Shown here piece after piece: positions 1 to 4,711 of a stretch of DNA of 5,465 bases. Position 1 is the first letter of the stretch; every line of letters starts with the position of its first letter. The notes below the pieces were generated by a model. It searched no databases. It saw nothing but the letters and a program-made list of their open reading frames with translations, and was not told where the DNA came from. The stretch is taken from NCBI GenBank assembly GCA_004297315.1, contig SCTU01000111.1, positions 1 to 5,465 of the forward strand, written 5' to 3'. Origin of the DNA: Dehalococcoidia bacterium (GTDB lineage Bacteria; Chloroflexota; Dehalococcoidia; UBA2979). Both the position numbers and the translations under genes were made by a program.

Positions 1-2352
1 GACGTCTTCTTCGAGCCGCTCCTGGAGGTAGCGATAGTTAGGCAGTCCGGTAAGCAAGTCGTGCCGCGCACCGTACGCTGCCTGCTCGTACAGACGCAGG
101 CGCTCGATCGTGACGCCAAGCAGGCCCGCGACCTCCTCCAACGCCTCGAGTTCGCCCTCGCCGTACCCGGCGACACTCGACTTCACGAGCACAAAGACTG
201 CCGCCGTGCGGGTGCCCTGCCGCACGGGCACGGCTGCCACCTCGACGGCGTCGCTCCCGAGGGCGCTCCAATCGAGGCCCGTGTAACGCGGGTCGTCGCG
301 GCGGATAGCCACGGCCGCGCCCCCAGCGACGGGGACCGAGACGATCGACGACTCCAGCCATGCGGACTCGGTCGCGGTCTCGGCCTCGGGGTAGGTGGCG
401 TACGGCTCCACCATCCTCCCGTTGTCGTCGATCAGGAGCATGCAGGCACGGTCGAACGGGATCAGCCAGCGCACCTCCTCCGCAAACGCCGCAAACGCCT
501 CGCGCAGGCTCACCACGGAGGCGACGATCCGCGCGAGGTTGGAGAGTGCCTGGATGTGCTGCGCCCGCGCAGTCGCCTGCTGGTAGAGCGCTGCGCCGTC
601 GAGCGCCAGCGACAGTTGCTCGACCGCGCGCTCCACGATCCGGACCTGCTCATCGTCCAGGTCCTCCAGCAACTCGATGACCACAGTGCCCAGGGCCTGC
701 CCTTTCGGGCGCATCGGCACGGCCACACCGCCGAACTCCGGGGGGGCCATGAAGGCGGGCCGGACATCCTTCGCGTCCCAGCGCTGAGGTGCGCGCAGCG
801 TGAGCCAGGGGTGCGCGACGTCGGGCGCTCCGGCTCCGCGCGTCGCGAGGGGTTTACCACGCTCGCCAAACGCGGAGACGGGCAGGAGCGCACCTGTCTC
901 CTCGAACCGTGCGATGTAGAGCTGGCGGTATCGGACGAGCGTGGCAAGCGCCTGCGCAAAGCCGAGTTGCAGTCGCTCCGTGTCCGCTGAGGACTGCATC
1001 GTGCGGGCGATCTCGGCGAGGCCCGACAGCTCGCGGATCCGCTGCCGTTGCAGCGCCTGAAGCGCGTCCGCCTCCAACTGGCATGTGAGCGCAAGGGCGA
1101 AACGGACGAAGCAGTCGACAGTGGCCTCGCCCCACCCAGTCCCGACTCGGGACACGGCTACCAGAACCCCTTTGGCTGAGCCATCCGCAGTTTCCCCGTC
1201 ATTGCCCGTGCCGGCGACAAGGGGCAGCAGCACGACGGTCTCGGCACCCATGGCCGTGAGCGGCGCTGGCAGCGGTCCGACGCCTCCCCGACCCAGTACG
1301 AGCGCCGTCGAGCGGCCTCGGACGAGGCCCGCCCATAGAGCCTCGCCCTCGCGCACCCAGGCCTCGCCCGGGGACTGGCTCGACACTTCTGCCACCACGC
1401 TCAAGCGCTGGGCGGCCCGGTCGGGCCGGAGGAACGCCACTTCGGCAGCGCCTGTCCGCGTCACCAATACCTGCAGGGCGGCGTCCACGCCACGCTCGAG
1501 CGAACCCTCGGCGGCGATGGCCTGGACGGCGTCCGCGACCATGCGCTCGCGGTGCGCTGTCGCCAGTTCGGCGCGAAACAGGCCGGCGTTTTCGAGCGCC
1601 ATCCCGAAGGCACGGCCGATCAGCAGGAGCAGGCGCATGTCCGAGTCGCTCCAACTGGCACCCGTCCCGCAGAGCGCGAACGCACCGAGCCGCCGCCTCC
1701 CGGCGACCAGCGGCACCGCCGCGAATGCCTCACCCACCACTGCGAGGAACTCGGCGCCTTCGGGGTCGCTCGACGACAGCGGACGGCCGCTCGCCGTAAC
1801 CCGTTCCAGCAACGAGGCCGGCAGCTGAGGCGCGCTGAAGTCGGTGCAGTCCACGGGCACCGCGAGGTGGAGCGCCTCGGGGCCGTCGCCGCGGCGGTGG
1901 TAGGCCTGGGCGGAGCGGGCGTCGAGGAGTCGGGCGACGAGTCGCGCTGCCCGCTCGAGTGCGGCGGGGTCGTCCATCGGTTCCGCGAGGGCGAGCGAGA
2001 CCGCGTTGATGATCGCGAGACTCCGGTTGCGCGCCTCGATGGTGGCCGCGCGGCGTCCGACTTCCGCCTCGATCATCTGGTCCCAGCGCCGGGCCTGCTC
2101 GACGGGCAGGCGTGCATCCCGCACCGTGGGACTGTCAGGCTCGGCGCCGCGGCGGTGTCCGGAAGGCTCCCGAGGGAGGGCGACGCGGGCGGCGAGCGCC
2201 CCCAGCGGCAGCGAGATCAGCGCGAGGTCGGGGAGGAACCCGACGAGCGTCCCGGCGACGGCCGCGAGTGACACCGCGAGGAAGACGACGCCGCGCAGCG
2301 CGCGCTCGTTGTTCGGGCATACCCTCGCTGTTACGATTTGAGGCAGCCACAT
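1..2352 (-). CDS. Membrane-anchored multi-GAF sensor with C-terminal GGDEF domain (putative diguanylate cyclase), 3' end cut by window
   Basis: The frame is open from an ATG at 2352 to the left edge (784 residues visible, no stop). Residues about 20-40 and 43-59 are hydrophobic and should form two membrane helices. A charged helical stretch (about 84-112) could be a coiled coil. Four GAF-like units of about 150-160 residues follow, at roughly 115-265, 267-425, 440-590 and 601-755, joined by amphipathic helices such as RLRLYEQAAYGA. The last visible residues contain HDLLTGLPNYRYLQERL, the conserved opening of a GGDEF domain (DxLTGLxN), so the catalytic GG(D/E)EF loop lies outside the window. 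By family knowledge such proteins sense small ligands or redox signals through GAF domains and make cyclic di-GMP; the signal here is unknown. The first GAF is the most divergent. The start is chosen because it is the first in-frame one and keeps both helices; a G-rich AAGGGGGGAT precedes it at a rather long spacing (about 12 nt). The next GTG (residue 27) would cut helix 1 and has no ribosome binding site. A catalytically dead GGDEF, or further domains beyond it, cannot be excluded. Confidence 0.9.
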   Translation of the reverse strand, partial: MWLPQIVTARVCPNNERALRGVVFLAVSLAAVAGTLVGFLPDLALISLPLGALAARVALPREPSGHRRGAEPDSPTVRDARLPVEQARRWDQMIEAEVGRRAATIEARNRSLAIINAVSLALAEPMDDPAALERAARLVARLLDARSAQAYHRRGDGPEALHLAVPVDCTDFSAPQLPASLLERVTASGRPLSSSDPEGAEFLAVVGEAFAAVPLVAGRRRLGAFALCGTGASWSDSDMRLLLLIGRAFGMALENAGLFRAELATAHRERMVADAVQAIAAEGSLERGVDAALQVLVTRTGAAEVAFLRPDRAAQRLSVVAEVSSQSPGEAWVREGEALWAGLVRGRSTALVLGRGGVGPLPAPLTAMGAETVVLLPLVAGTGNDGETADGSAKGVLVAVSRVGTGWGEATVDCFVRFALALTCQLEADALQALQRQRIRELSGLAEIARTMQSSADTERLQLGFAQALATLVRYRQLYIARFEETGALLPVSAFGERGKPLATRGAGAPDVAHPWLTLRAPQRWDAKDVRPAFMAPPEFGGVAVPMRPKGQALGTVVIELLEDLDDEQVRIVERAVEQLSLALDGAALYQQATARAQHIQALSNLARIVASVVSLREAFAAFAEEVRWLIPFDRACMLLIDDNGRMVEPYATYPEAETATESAWLESSIVSVPVAGGAAVAIRRDDPRYTGLDWSALGSDAVEVAAVPVRQGTRTAAVFVLVKSSVAGYGEGELEALEEVAGLLGVTIERLRLYEQAAYGARHDLLTGLPNYRYLQERLEEDV
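2340..2343 (+). promoter_or_regulatory. Shine-Dalgarno (GAGG) for the small membrane protein
   Basis: GAGG lies 7 nt before the ATG at 2351, a normal spacing. An in-frame TGA at 2339-2341 means no earlier start is possible, so this site fits the chosen start. The site lies inside the first codons of the oppositely oriented GAF/GGDEF gene. Confidence 0.5.
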
Positions 2353-2560
2353 GCCAGACGGTATCCCCCCTTATGTCCTCGTCGCCCGGATCGGCTCGAT
2401 CCTCGGCATGTCGTTCGCCCTGGCGATCGGCTTGCTGATGCTGATCGGCGGCTGGTTCGTGTGGTCAGCCGTCGCGTTCGCCGCGTTCGTCCCTTCATTC
2501 GGGCTCATGGCCTACGTGGAGCGCAGGGCCGCAGCGGCGCGACGAAGCGCCCCGCGCTAG
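2351..2560 (+). CDS. Small two-helix membrane protein, function unknown
   Basis: A 69-residue protein that I do not recognise. Residues about 14-34 and 36-55 are strongly hydrophobic and form a likely helical hairpin in the membrane. The C-terminal tail is rich in Arg and Ala (ERRAAAARRSAPR), so by the positive-inside rule the tail, and probably the N-terminus, face the cytoplasm. Codon third positions are mostly G or C, as in the neighbouring genes, which supports real coding. An in-frame TGA directly upstream and a GAGG motif 7 nt before the ATG fix the start. The gene is the only plus-strand gene in the window. It diverges from the GAF/GGDEF gene with the two start codons interlocked in one CATG, and converges on the cyclophilin unit downstream. 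No catalytic motif is visible. It could be an accessory protein of the divergent sensor, but only position suggests that. Confidence 0.75.
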   Translation: MPDGIPPYVLVARIGSILGMSFALAIGLLMLIGGWFVWSAVAFAAFVPSFGLMAYVERRAAAARRSAPR

Positions 2561-2603
2561 ACGGCTCATCTTCGATAGTCGGCAGATGGGGCGCGCGCTC
2601 TAG

Positions 2604-2636
2604 GCCTCTGCGGAGTGGCGAAGCCGCACGCGAGGC
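2604..2636. terminator. Long hairpin, possible bidirectional terminator
   Basis: GCCTC (2604-2608) pairs with GAGGC (2632-2636). After a bulged T, GCG (2610-2612) pairs with CGC (2629-2631), and GTGGC (2615-2619) pairs with GCCGC (2623-2627, one G-T pair) around a GAA loop. This gives about 13 pairs with small interruptions. It lies 43 bp after the plus-strand stop and about 95 bp after the minus-strand stop. No U-tract follows, so the termination role is inferred from position between convergent genes. Confidence 0.4.
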
Positions 2637-2671
2637 TCTCGGACTTGCTCGCCGAGCGTGCGGATGCAGGG

Positions 2672-2684
2672 GGTGCCGCGCACC
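2672..2684. repeat. Short perfect inverted repeat in convergent gap
   Basis: GGTGC and GCACC form a perfect 5-bp stem around a CGC loop. It lies 47 bp beyond the stop of the cytosolic cyclophilin gene and could help end that transcript. It is short, and such stems arise by chance in GC-rich DNA. Confidence 0.25.
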
Positions 2685-2731
2685 GCTAGGGAATCATCGA
2701 CCGCCGGGAACGGCTCCGCAGGTGGCGGCGG

Positions 2732-3235
2732 CTATTCCTCCGCGATGGTGACGCTGAGGATTTTGTCACCGGGATCGCGGTCGCGTTCCGGGTCGCGCGG
2801 CCGGAGGGCGAGGACCGCCTCCATGCCCGAGGTGACCCGTCCAAAGGCGGTGTACCGGCCCGTCAGGTGCGGCGCGTCCCCCAGCATGATGTAGAACTGC
2901 GAGCCGTTGGTGTTCGGCCCGGCGTTCGCCATCCCCACGATCCCCTGCACGTAGGGCGTGGGCGAGAGTTCATCCTTGAAGCGGTAGCCCGGGCCGCCGC
3001 GGCCGGTACCGGTCGGGTCGCCACCCTGCGCGACAAAGCCAGGGATCACGCGGTGGAAGGTACAGCCGTCGTAGAACCCCTCGCGGGCGAGGAACACGAA
3101 GTTGTTCACCGTCGCGGGCGCGACATCGGTGAGCAACTCGATCGTGACGTCTCCGCGGTCCGTCTTCATCAGCGCGGAGTACTTCTTGCCGGTATCGATG
3201 GTCATCGACGGTGGGCCGTCGTACTGCTTCGCCAT
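2732..3235 (-). CDS. Cytosolic single-domain cyclophilin-type peptidyl-prolyl cis-trans isomerase
   Basis: This 167-residue protein is a complete cyclophilin fold with little else. It should catalyse cis-trans isomerisation of X-Pro peptide bonds and help protein folding. Visible signatures are TVNNFVFLAREGFYDG (42-57), FHRVIPGFVAQGGDPTGTG (60-78), MANAGPNTNGSQFYIML (102-118) and HLTGRYTAFGRV (123-134). Against human cyclophilin A, the catalytic Arg55 corresponds to R62, Phe60 to F67 and Gln63 to Q70. Phe113 becomes Y115, Trp121 becomes H123 and His126 becomes Y128. Loss of the Trp is common in bacterial members and predicts weak cyclosporin binding. There is no signal peptide or membrane helix, so it is probably cytosolic. 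The ATG lies 6 nt after the stop of the membrane-anchored paralogue and has an AAGGGA motif before it, so the two genes are almost certainly one transcript. The family call is very secure; the substrates are unknown. Confidence 0.96.
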   Translation of the reverse strand: MAKQYDGPPSMTIDTGKKYSALMKTDRGDVTIELLTDVAPATVNNFVFLAREGFYDGCTFHRVIPGFVAQGGDPTGTGRGGPGYRFKDELSPTPYVQGIVGMANAGPNTNGSQFYIMLGDAPHLTGRYTAFGRVTSGMEAVLALRPRDPERDRDPGDKILSVTIAEE

Positions 3236-3241
3236 GGGCGG

Positions 3242-4075
3242 CTATCCCTTCTCGACGATCGTGATGCTCTTAATCACGTCCGGTTTCGGCGGGTTCGGCT
3301 TCGACGGGTCGCGGAGCGTGATCTGGCGCACGACGTCCATCCCGGCGGTCACGCGCCCGAAGGCGGTGAAGTCGGGCTGCAGCCCCGGTTGAGGCGTCAG
3401 CGTGATGAAGAACTGCGAACCGGAGACGCCCGCCGGCGACTTCGCCATCGCGATCACTCCGGCGGCCAGCGGCACGGTGTTCTTCTCGACCTCGAGGAAG
3501 TAGCCGGGCCCGCCTGACCCCGTGCCAGACGGGTCGCCGCCCTGCGCGACGAAGTCGGCGAGCACGCGGTGGAAGGTGAGGCCGTCGAAGAACTTGTTCT
3601 TCGCGAGGAAGACGAAGTTGTTGACGGTCTTCGGCGCGTCGTTCGCAAGCAGGTCGATGTGGATCTCGCCGCCCTTCTCCAGGGCGATGACGGCCTCGTA
3701 TTGCTTGGCCGTGTCGATCGTCATCGGCGGCCGGGCGCTGTACGTACGCTGCGGCGTCGGGCTCGTGGACGCGGTCGACGTCGGGGTGGCAGTGGCGGTC
3801 GCCGTCGGCGTCTCCGTGGGGGTAGGCGTCGCCTTCGTACGCCTGCTGTTGTTCGAGGCGAAGAAGGTCCCGGCGCCCAGGCTCAGGAAGAGCACGATGA
3901 TGCCGGTGACGAACAGCACGCGCATGTTCCGCTGCATCCAGCCCATGATGCCGGGGTATTCGAATTTCGGACCCGCGGCGACGCTCGCCGGGATCGGTGC
4001 CTGACGTTGCATGCGGCGCTGGCGTCGGCGCTGGAGCTTCTCCTGCTGCCTGCGGTCGTGCCGGTCGTTCGTCAC
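3242..4075 (-). CDS. Membrane-anchored extracytoplasmic cyclophilin-type peptidyl-prolyl isomerase
   Basis: This 277-residue protein starts with a very basic N-terminus (1-25), followed by a single hydrophobic segment (about 52-73) with no evident cleavage site, so it should be an N-in, C-out anchor. A Thr/Pro/Ala/Ser-rich linker (about 80-108) then leads to a cyclophilin domain (about 118-275). Signatures are TVNNFVFLAKNKFFDG (150-165), FHRVLADFVAQGGDPSGTG (168-186), SGSQFFITL (218-226) and DFTAFGRVTAGMDVV (235-249). R170, F175 and Q178 match the catalytic Arg55, Phe60 and Gln63 of cyclophilin A, while His126 is replaced by F236. It probably helps folding of exported proteins at the outer face of the membrane. 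The GTG at 4075 is chosen because it overlaps the upstream TGA as GTGA and has a strong GGAGG 6 nt before it. The open frame continues to 4621, but that extension reads through another gene and a tRNA. It shares an MTIDT-K-Y domain opening with the downstream paralogue. Confidence 0.94.
   Translation of the reverse strand: MTNDRHDRRQQEKLQRRRQRRMQRQAPIPASVAAGPKFEYPGIMGWMQRNMRVLFVTGIIVLFLSLGAGTFFASNNSRRTKATPTPTETPTATATATPTSTASTSPTPQRTYSARPPMTIDTAKQYEAVIALEKGGEIHIDLLANDAPKTVNNFVFLAKNKFFDGLTFHRVLADFVAQGGDPSGTGSGGPGYFLEVEKNTVPLAAGVIAMAKSPAGVSGSQFFITLTPQPGLQPDFTAFGRVTAGMDVVRQITLRDPSKPNPPKPDVIKSITIVEKG
3245..3250 (-). promoter_or_regulatory. Shine-Dalgarno (AAGGGA) for the cytosolic cyclophilin
   Basis: On the minus strand AAGGGA lies 9 nt before the ATG at 3235 and inside the last codons of the upstream membrane-anchored cyclophilin. 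It supports the chosen start and translational coupling within the unit. Confidence 0.5.
3752..3838 (-). repeat. Low-complexity Thr/Pro-rich linker coding repeat
   Basis: This stretch encodes residues about 80-108 of the membrane-anchored cyclophilin, made almost only of Thr, Pro, Ala and Ser (for example TPTPTETPTATATATPT). It consists of irregular ACG/ACC/CCG/GCC codons. Such linkers are frequent between a membrane anchor and an extracytoplasmic domain in Chloroflexota and act as flexible, possibly glycosylated spacers; glycosylation here is a guess. Confidence 0.7.
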
Positions 4076-4590
4076 TCGTGTCCTCCACGCGCGTCGCCGG
4101 GCGCGGCTGCGACCATCGAACGGATCGCAGCGCACAACGCCTCGGGCTGCCTGCTGGCGAGGTGCGTGCGCTTCCCGTCGCGCGTCCGCACCGCTACGCC
4201 GAAGCGTACCCCGGGGACGGAGTAGGCGCGCCGCTTGCCCGTGGAGAAGCGCAGCCCCCACCCGCCGTAAGCCAGCCACCCATACGGCTCCACCTCGGCG
4301 CCGAGGACTTCCGGCCAGCGGCGCACCGCGCCAAGGGGGCCCCAGCCATAGCGAAGCGCGTCGCGCGAGACCTCGATGCGGAGCGCCCGGAACCAGACGC
4401 CGAGCGCCACGAATACCGCCACGACCGCCCCAAGCACGGCCACGCCGAGGACGCGGGCGATGCCGGTCTCCCCGCGCCAGGTCGAGACGAGACCGAATAG
4501 CGTGGCGGGCGGGCCGAGCCAGATGGTCGCCTGCAACCACCACGGGTTGGGGACGGACTCGGCGTAAATCGGGCCAGTCTGGGCGGTCAT
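4072..4590 (-). CDS. Small membrane protein with two helices and a PH-like C-terminal domain, function unknown
   Basis: This is a 172-residue protein. The N-terminus is short and polar with a Trp pair. Residues about 20-37 and 45-66 are hydrophobic and likely form a membrane hairpin. The rest (about 66-158) alternates beta-like stretches and ends in a probable helix (QPEALCAAIRSM), with phrases such as LRIEVSRDALRYGWGP and VRTRDGKRTHLASRQPEAL. This resembles bacterial PH-like (DUF3093-type) membrane proteins, a resemblance judged by eye. No enzyme motif is visible. The ATG at 4590 is the first start in the frame: reading back there is no ATG, GTG or TTG before a stop. Its A is also the last base of the upstream tRNA CCA end, and there is no free ribosome binding site, since the only G-run is the tRNA acceptor strand. 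The stop overlaps the next gene's GTG by 4 nt, so it belongs to the cyclophilin operon. A TTG at codon 19 is an alternative start but would damage helix 1. Confidence 0.85.
   Translation of the reverse strand: MTAQTGPIYAESVPNPWWLQATIWLGPPATLFGLVSTWRGETGIARVLGVAVLGAVVAVFVALGVWFRALRIEVSRDALRYGWGPLGAVRRWPEVLGAEVEPYGWLAYGGWGLRFSTGKRRAYSVPGVRFGVAVRTRDGKRTHLASRQPEALCAAIRSMVAAAPGDARGGHE
4081..4086 (-). promoter_or_regulatory. Strong Shine-Dalgarno (GGAGGA) deciding the GTG start of the anchored cyclophilin
   Basis: On the minus strand GGAGGA lies just before the GTG at 4075 (GGAGG-6 nt-GTG). It sits inside the last codons of the upstream PH-like gene, whose Gly-Gly-His-Glu end it encodes. It is the best ribosome binding site in the window and decides against the much longer upstream extension of this frame. 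Confidence 0.8.
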
Positions 4591-4664
4591 GGTGCCCCCG
4601 GCAGGATTCGAACCTGCGCACCTGGCTCCGGAGGCCAGTGCTCTATCCCCTGAGCTACGAGGGC
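4590..4664 (-). tRNA. tRNA-Arg (anticodon CCG), CCA encoded
   Basis: A complete 75-nt cloverleaf can be drawn on the minus strand. The acceptor strands are GCCCTCG (4664-4658) and CGGGGGC (4600-4594), seven pairs with one T-G. The D arm is GCTC/GAGC with an AGGGGATA loop. The anticodon arm is CTGGC-CTCCGGA-GCCAG with U33 and anticodon CCG at 4631-4629. The variable loop is four bases, GTGC. The T arm is GCAGG-TTCGAAT-CCTGC. Base 73 is A, followed by an encoded CCA (4592-4590). Anticodon CCG reads the Arg codon CGG, which is common in GC-rich genomes. The final A of CCA is the first base of the downstream gene's ATG. A promoter-like sequence lies about ten bases upstream of the expected transcription start. 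Confidence 0.97.
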
Positions 4665-4681
4665 GCGACCGCGGTCAGGTC

Positions 4682-4710
4682 AGGATACGGACGCCCTGAG
4701 GGGCGGGCAA
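4682..4710 (-). promoter_or_regulatory. Putative sigma70-type promoter for tRNA-Arg and the downstream operon
   Basis: On the minus strand TTGCCC (4710-4705) and TATCCT (4687-4682) are separated by exactly 17 bp. Each matches four of six consensus bases. Transcription would start near 4675, leaving a leader of about 10 nt before the tRNA 5' end, which suits tRNA genes. The -35 box lies directly after the stop codon of the upstream hydrolase. No other promoter is evident before the PH-like and cyclophilin genes, so it may serve them too. Confidence 0.5.
4692..4705. terminator. Small hairpin after the hydrolase stop, possible terminator
   Basis: CGCCC (4692-4696) and GGGCG (4701-4705) form a perfect 5-bp stem with a TGAG loop, seven bases beyond the hydrolase stop codon. 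No U-tract follows. It lies in the spacer of the putative tRNA promoter, so it could end the hydrolase transcript or be a chance GC-rich palindrome. Confidence 0.25.
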
Positions 4711-4711
4711 T

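Larger units (their letters stand above)
2561..2731. other. Convergent intergenic region, likely two-way termination zone
   Basis: This 171-bp gap separates the stop of the plus-strand small membrane protein from the stop of the minus-strand cytosolic cyclophilin. I see no credible gene in it. It holds at least two clear inverted repeats (described separately) and a looser one, CCGCC at 2701-2705 with GGCGG at 2724-2728. No T-rich tract follows any of them on either strand, so classical intrinsic termination is not shown. Confidence 0.6.

Noticed and set aside
61..990. Long plus-strand open frame (309 residues) opposite the GAF/GGDEF gene, and similar ones at 1085-1828 and 1552-2271
   Set aside because: All lie antisense to a continuous minus-strand frame with recognisable GAF and GGDEF sequence. 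Their translations are Arg/Ala/His-rich without domains, as expected for shadows in GC-rich DNA.
2309..2337. Possible promoter TTGTTC-17 bp-TACGAT before the plus-strand small membrane protein
   Set aside because: The boxes match consensus weakly (three and four of six), and the start site it implies, near 2344, would fall after the GAGG ribosome binding site at 2340-2343.
2135..2350. 71-residue minus-strand frame starting at GTG 2350
   Set aside because: It lies out of frame inside the 5' end of the GAF/GGDEF gene, is Arg-rich and lacks any recognisable feature. The overlapping frame from ATG 2352 encodes the real domains.
3569..4225. Plus-strand frames opposite the anchored cyclophilin (for example 3522-4004 with a Val/Gly-rich stretch)
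   Set aside because: The Val/Gly repeat is the antisense reading of the Thr/Pro linker; the minus strand carries clear cyclophilin motifs.
3242..4621. A 459-residue version of the anchored cyclophilin starting at 4621
   Set aside because: The extra N-terminal part runs through the tRNA-Arg gene and overlaps the whole PH-like gene in another frame. The GTG at 4075 has an ideal GGAGG and a classic GTGA overlap.
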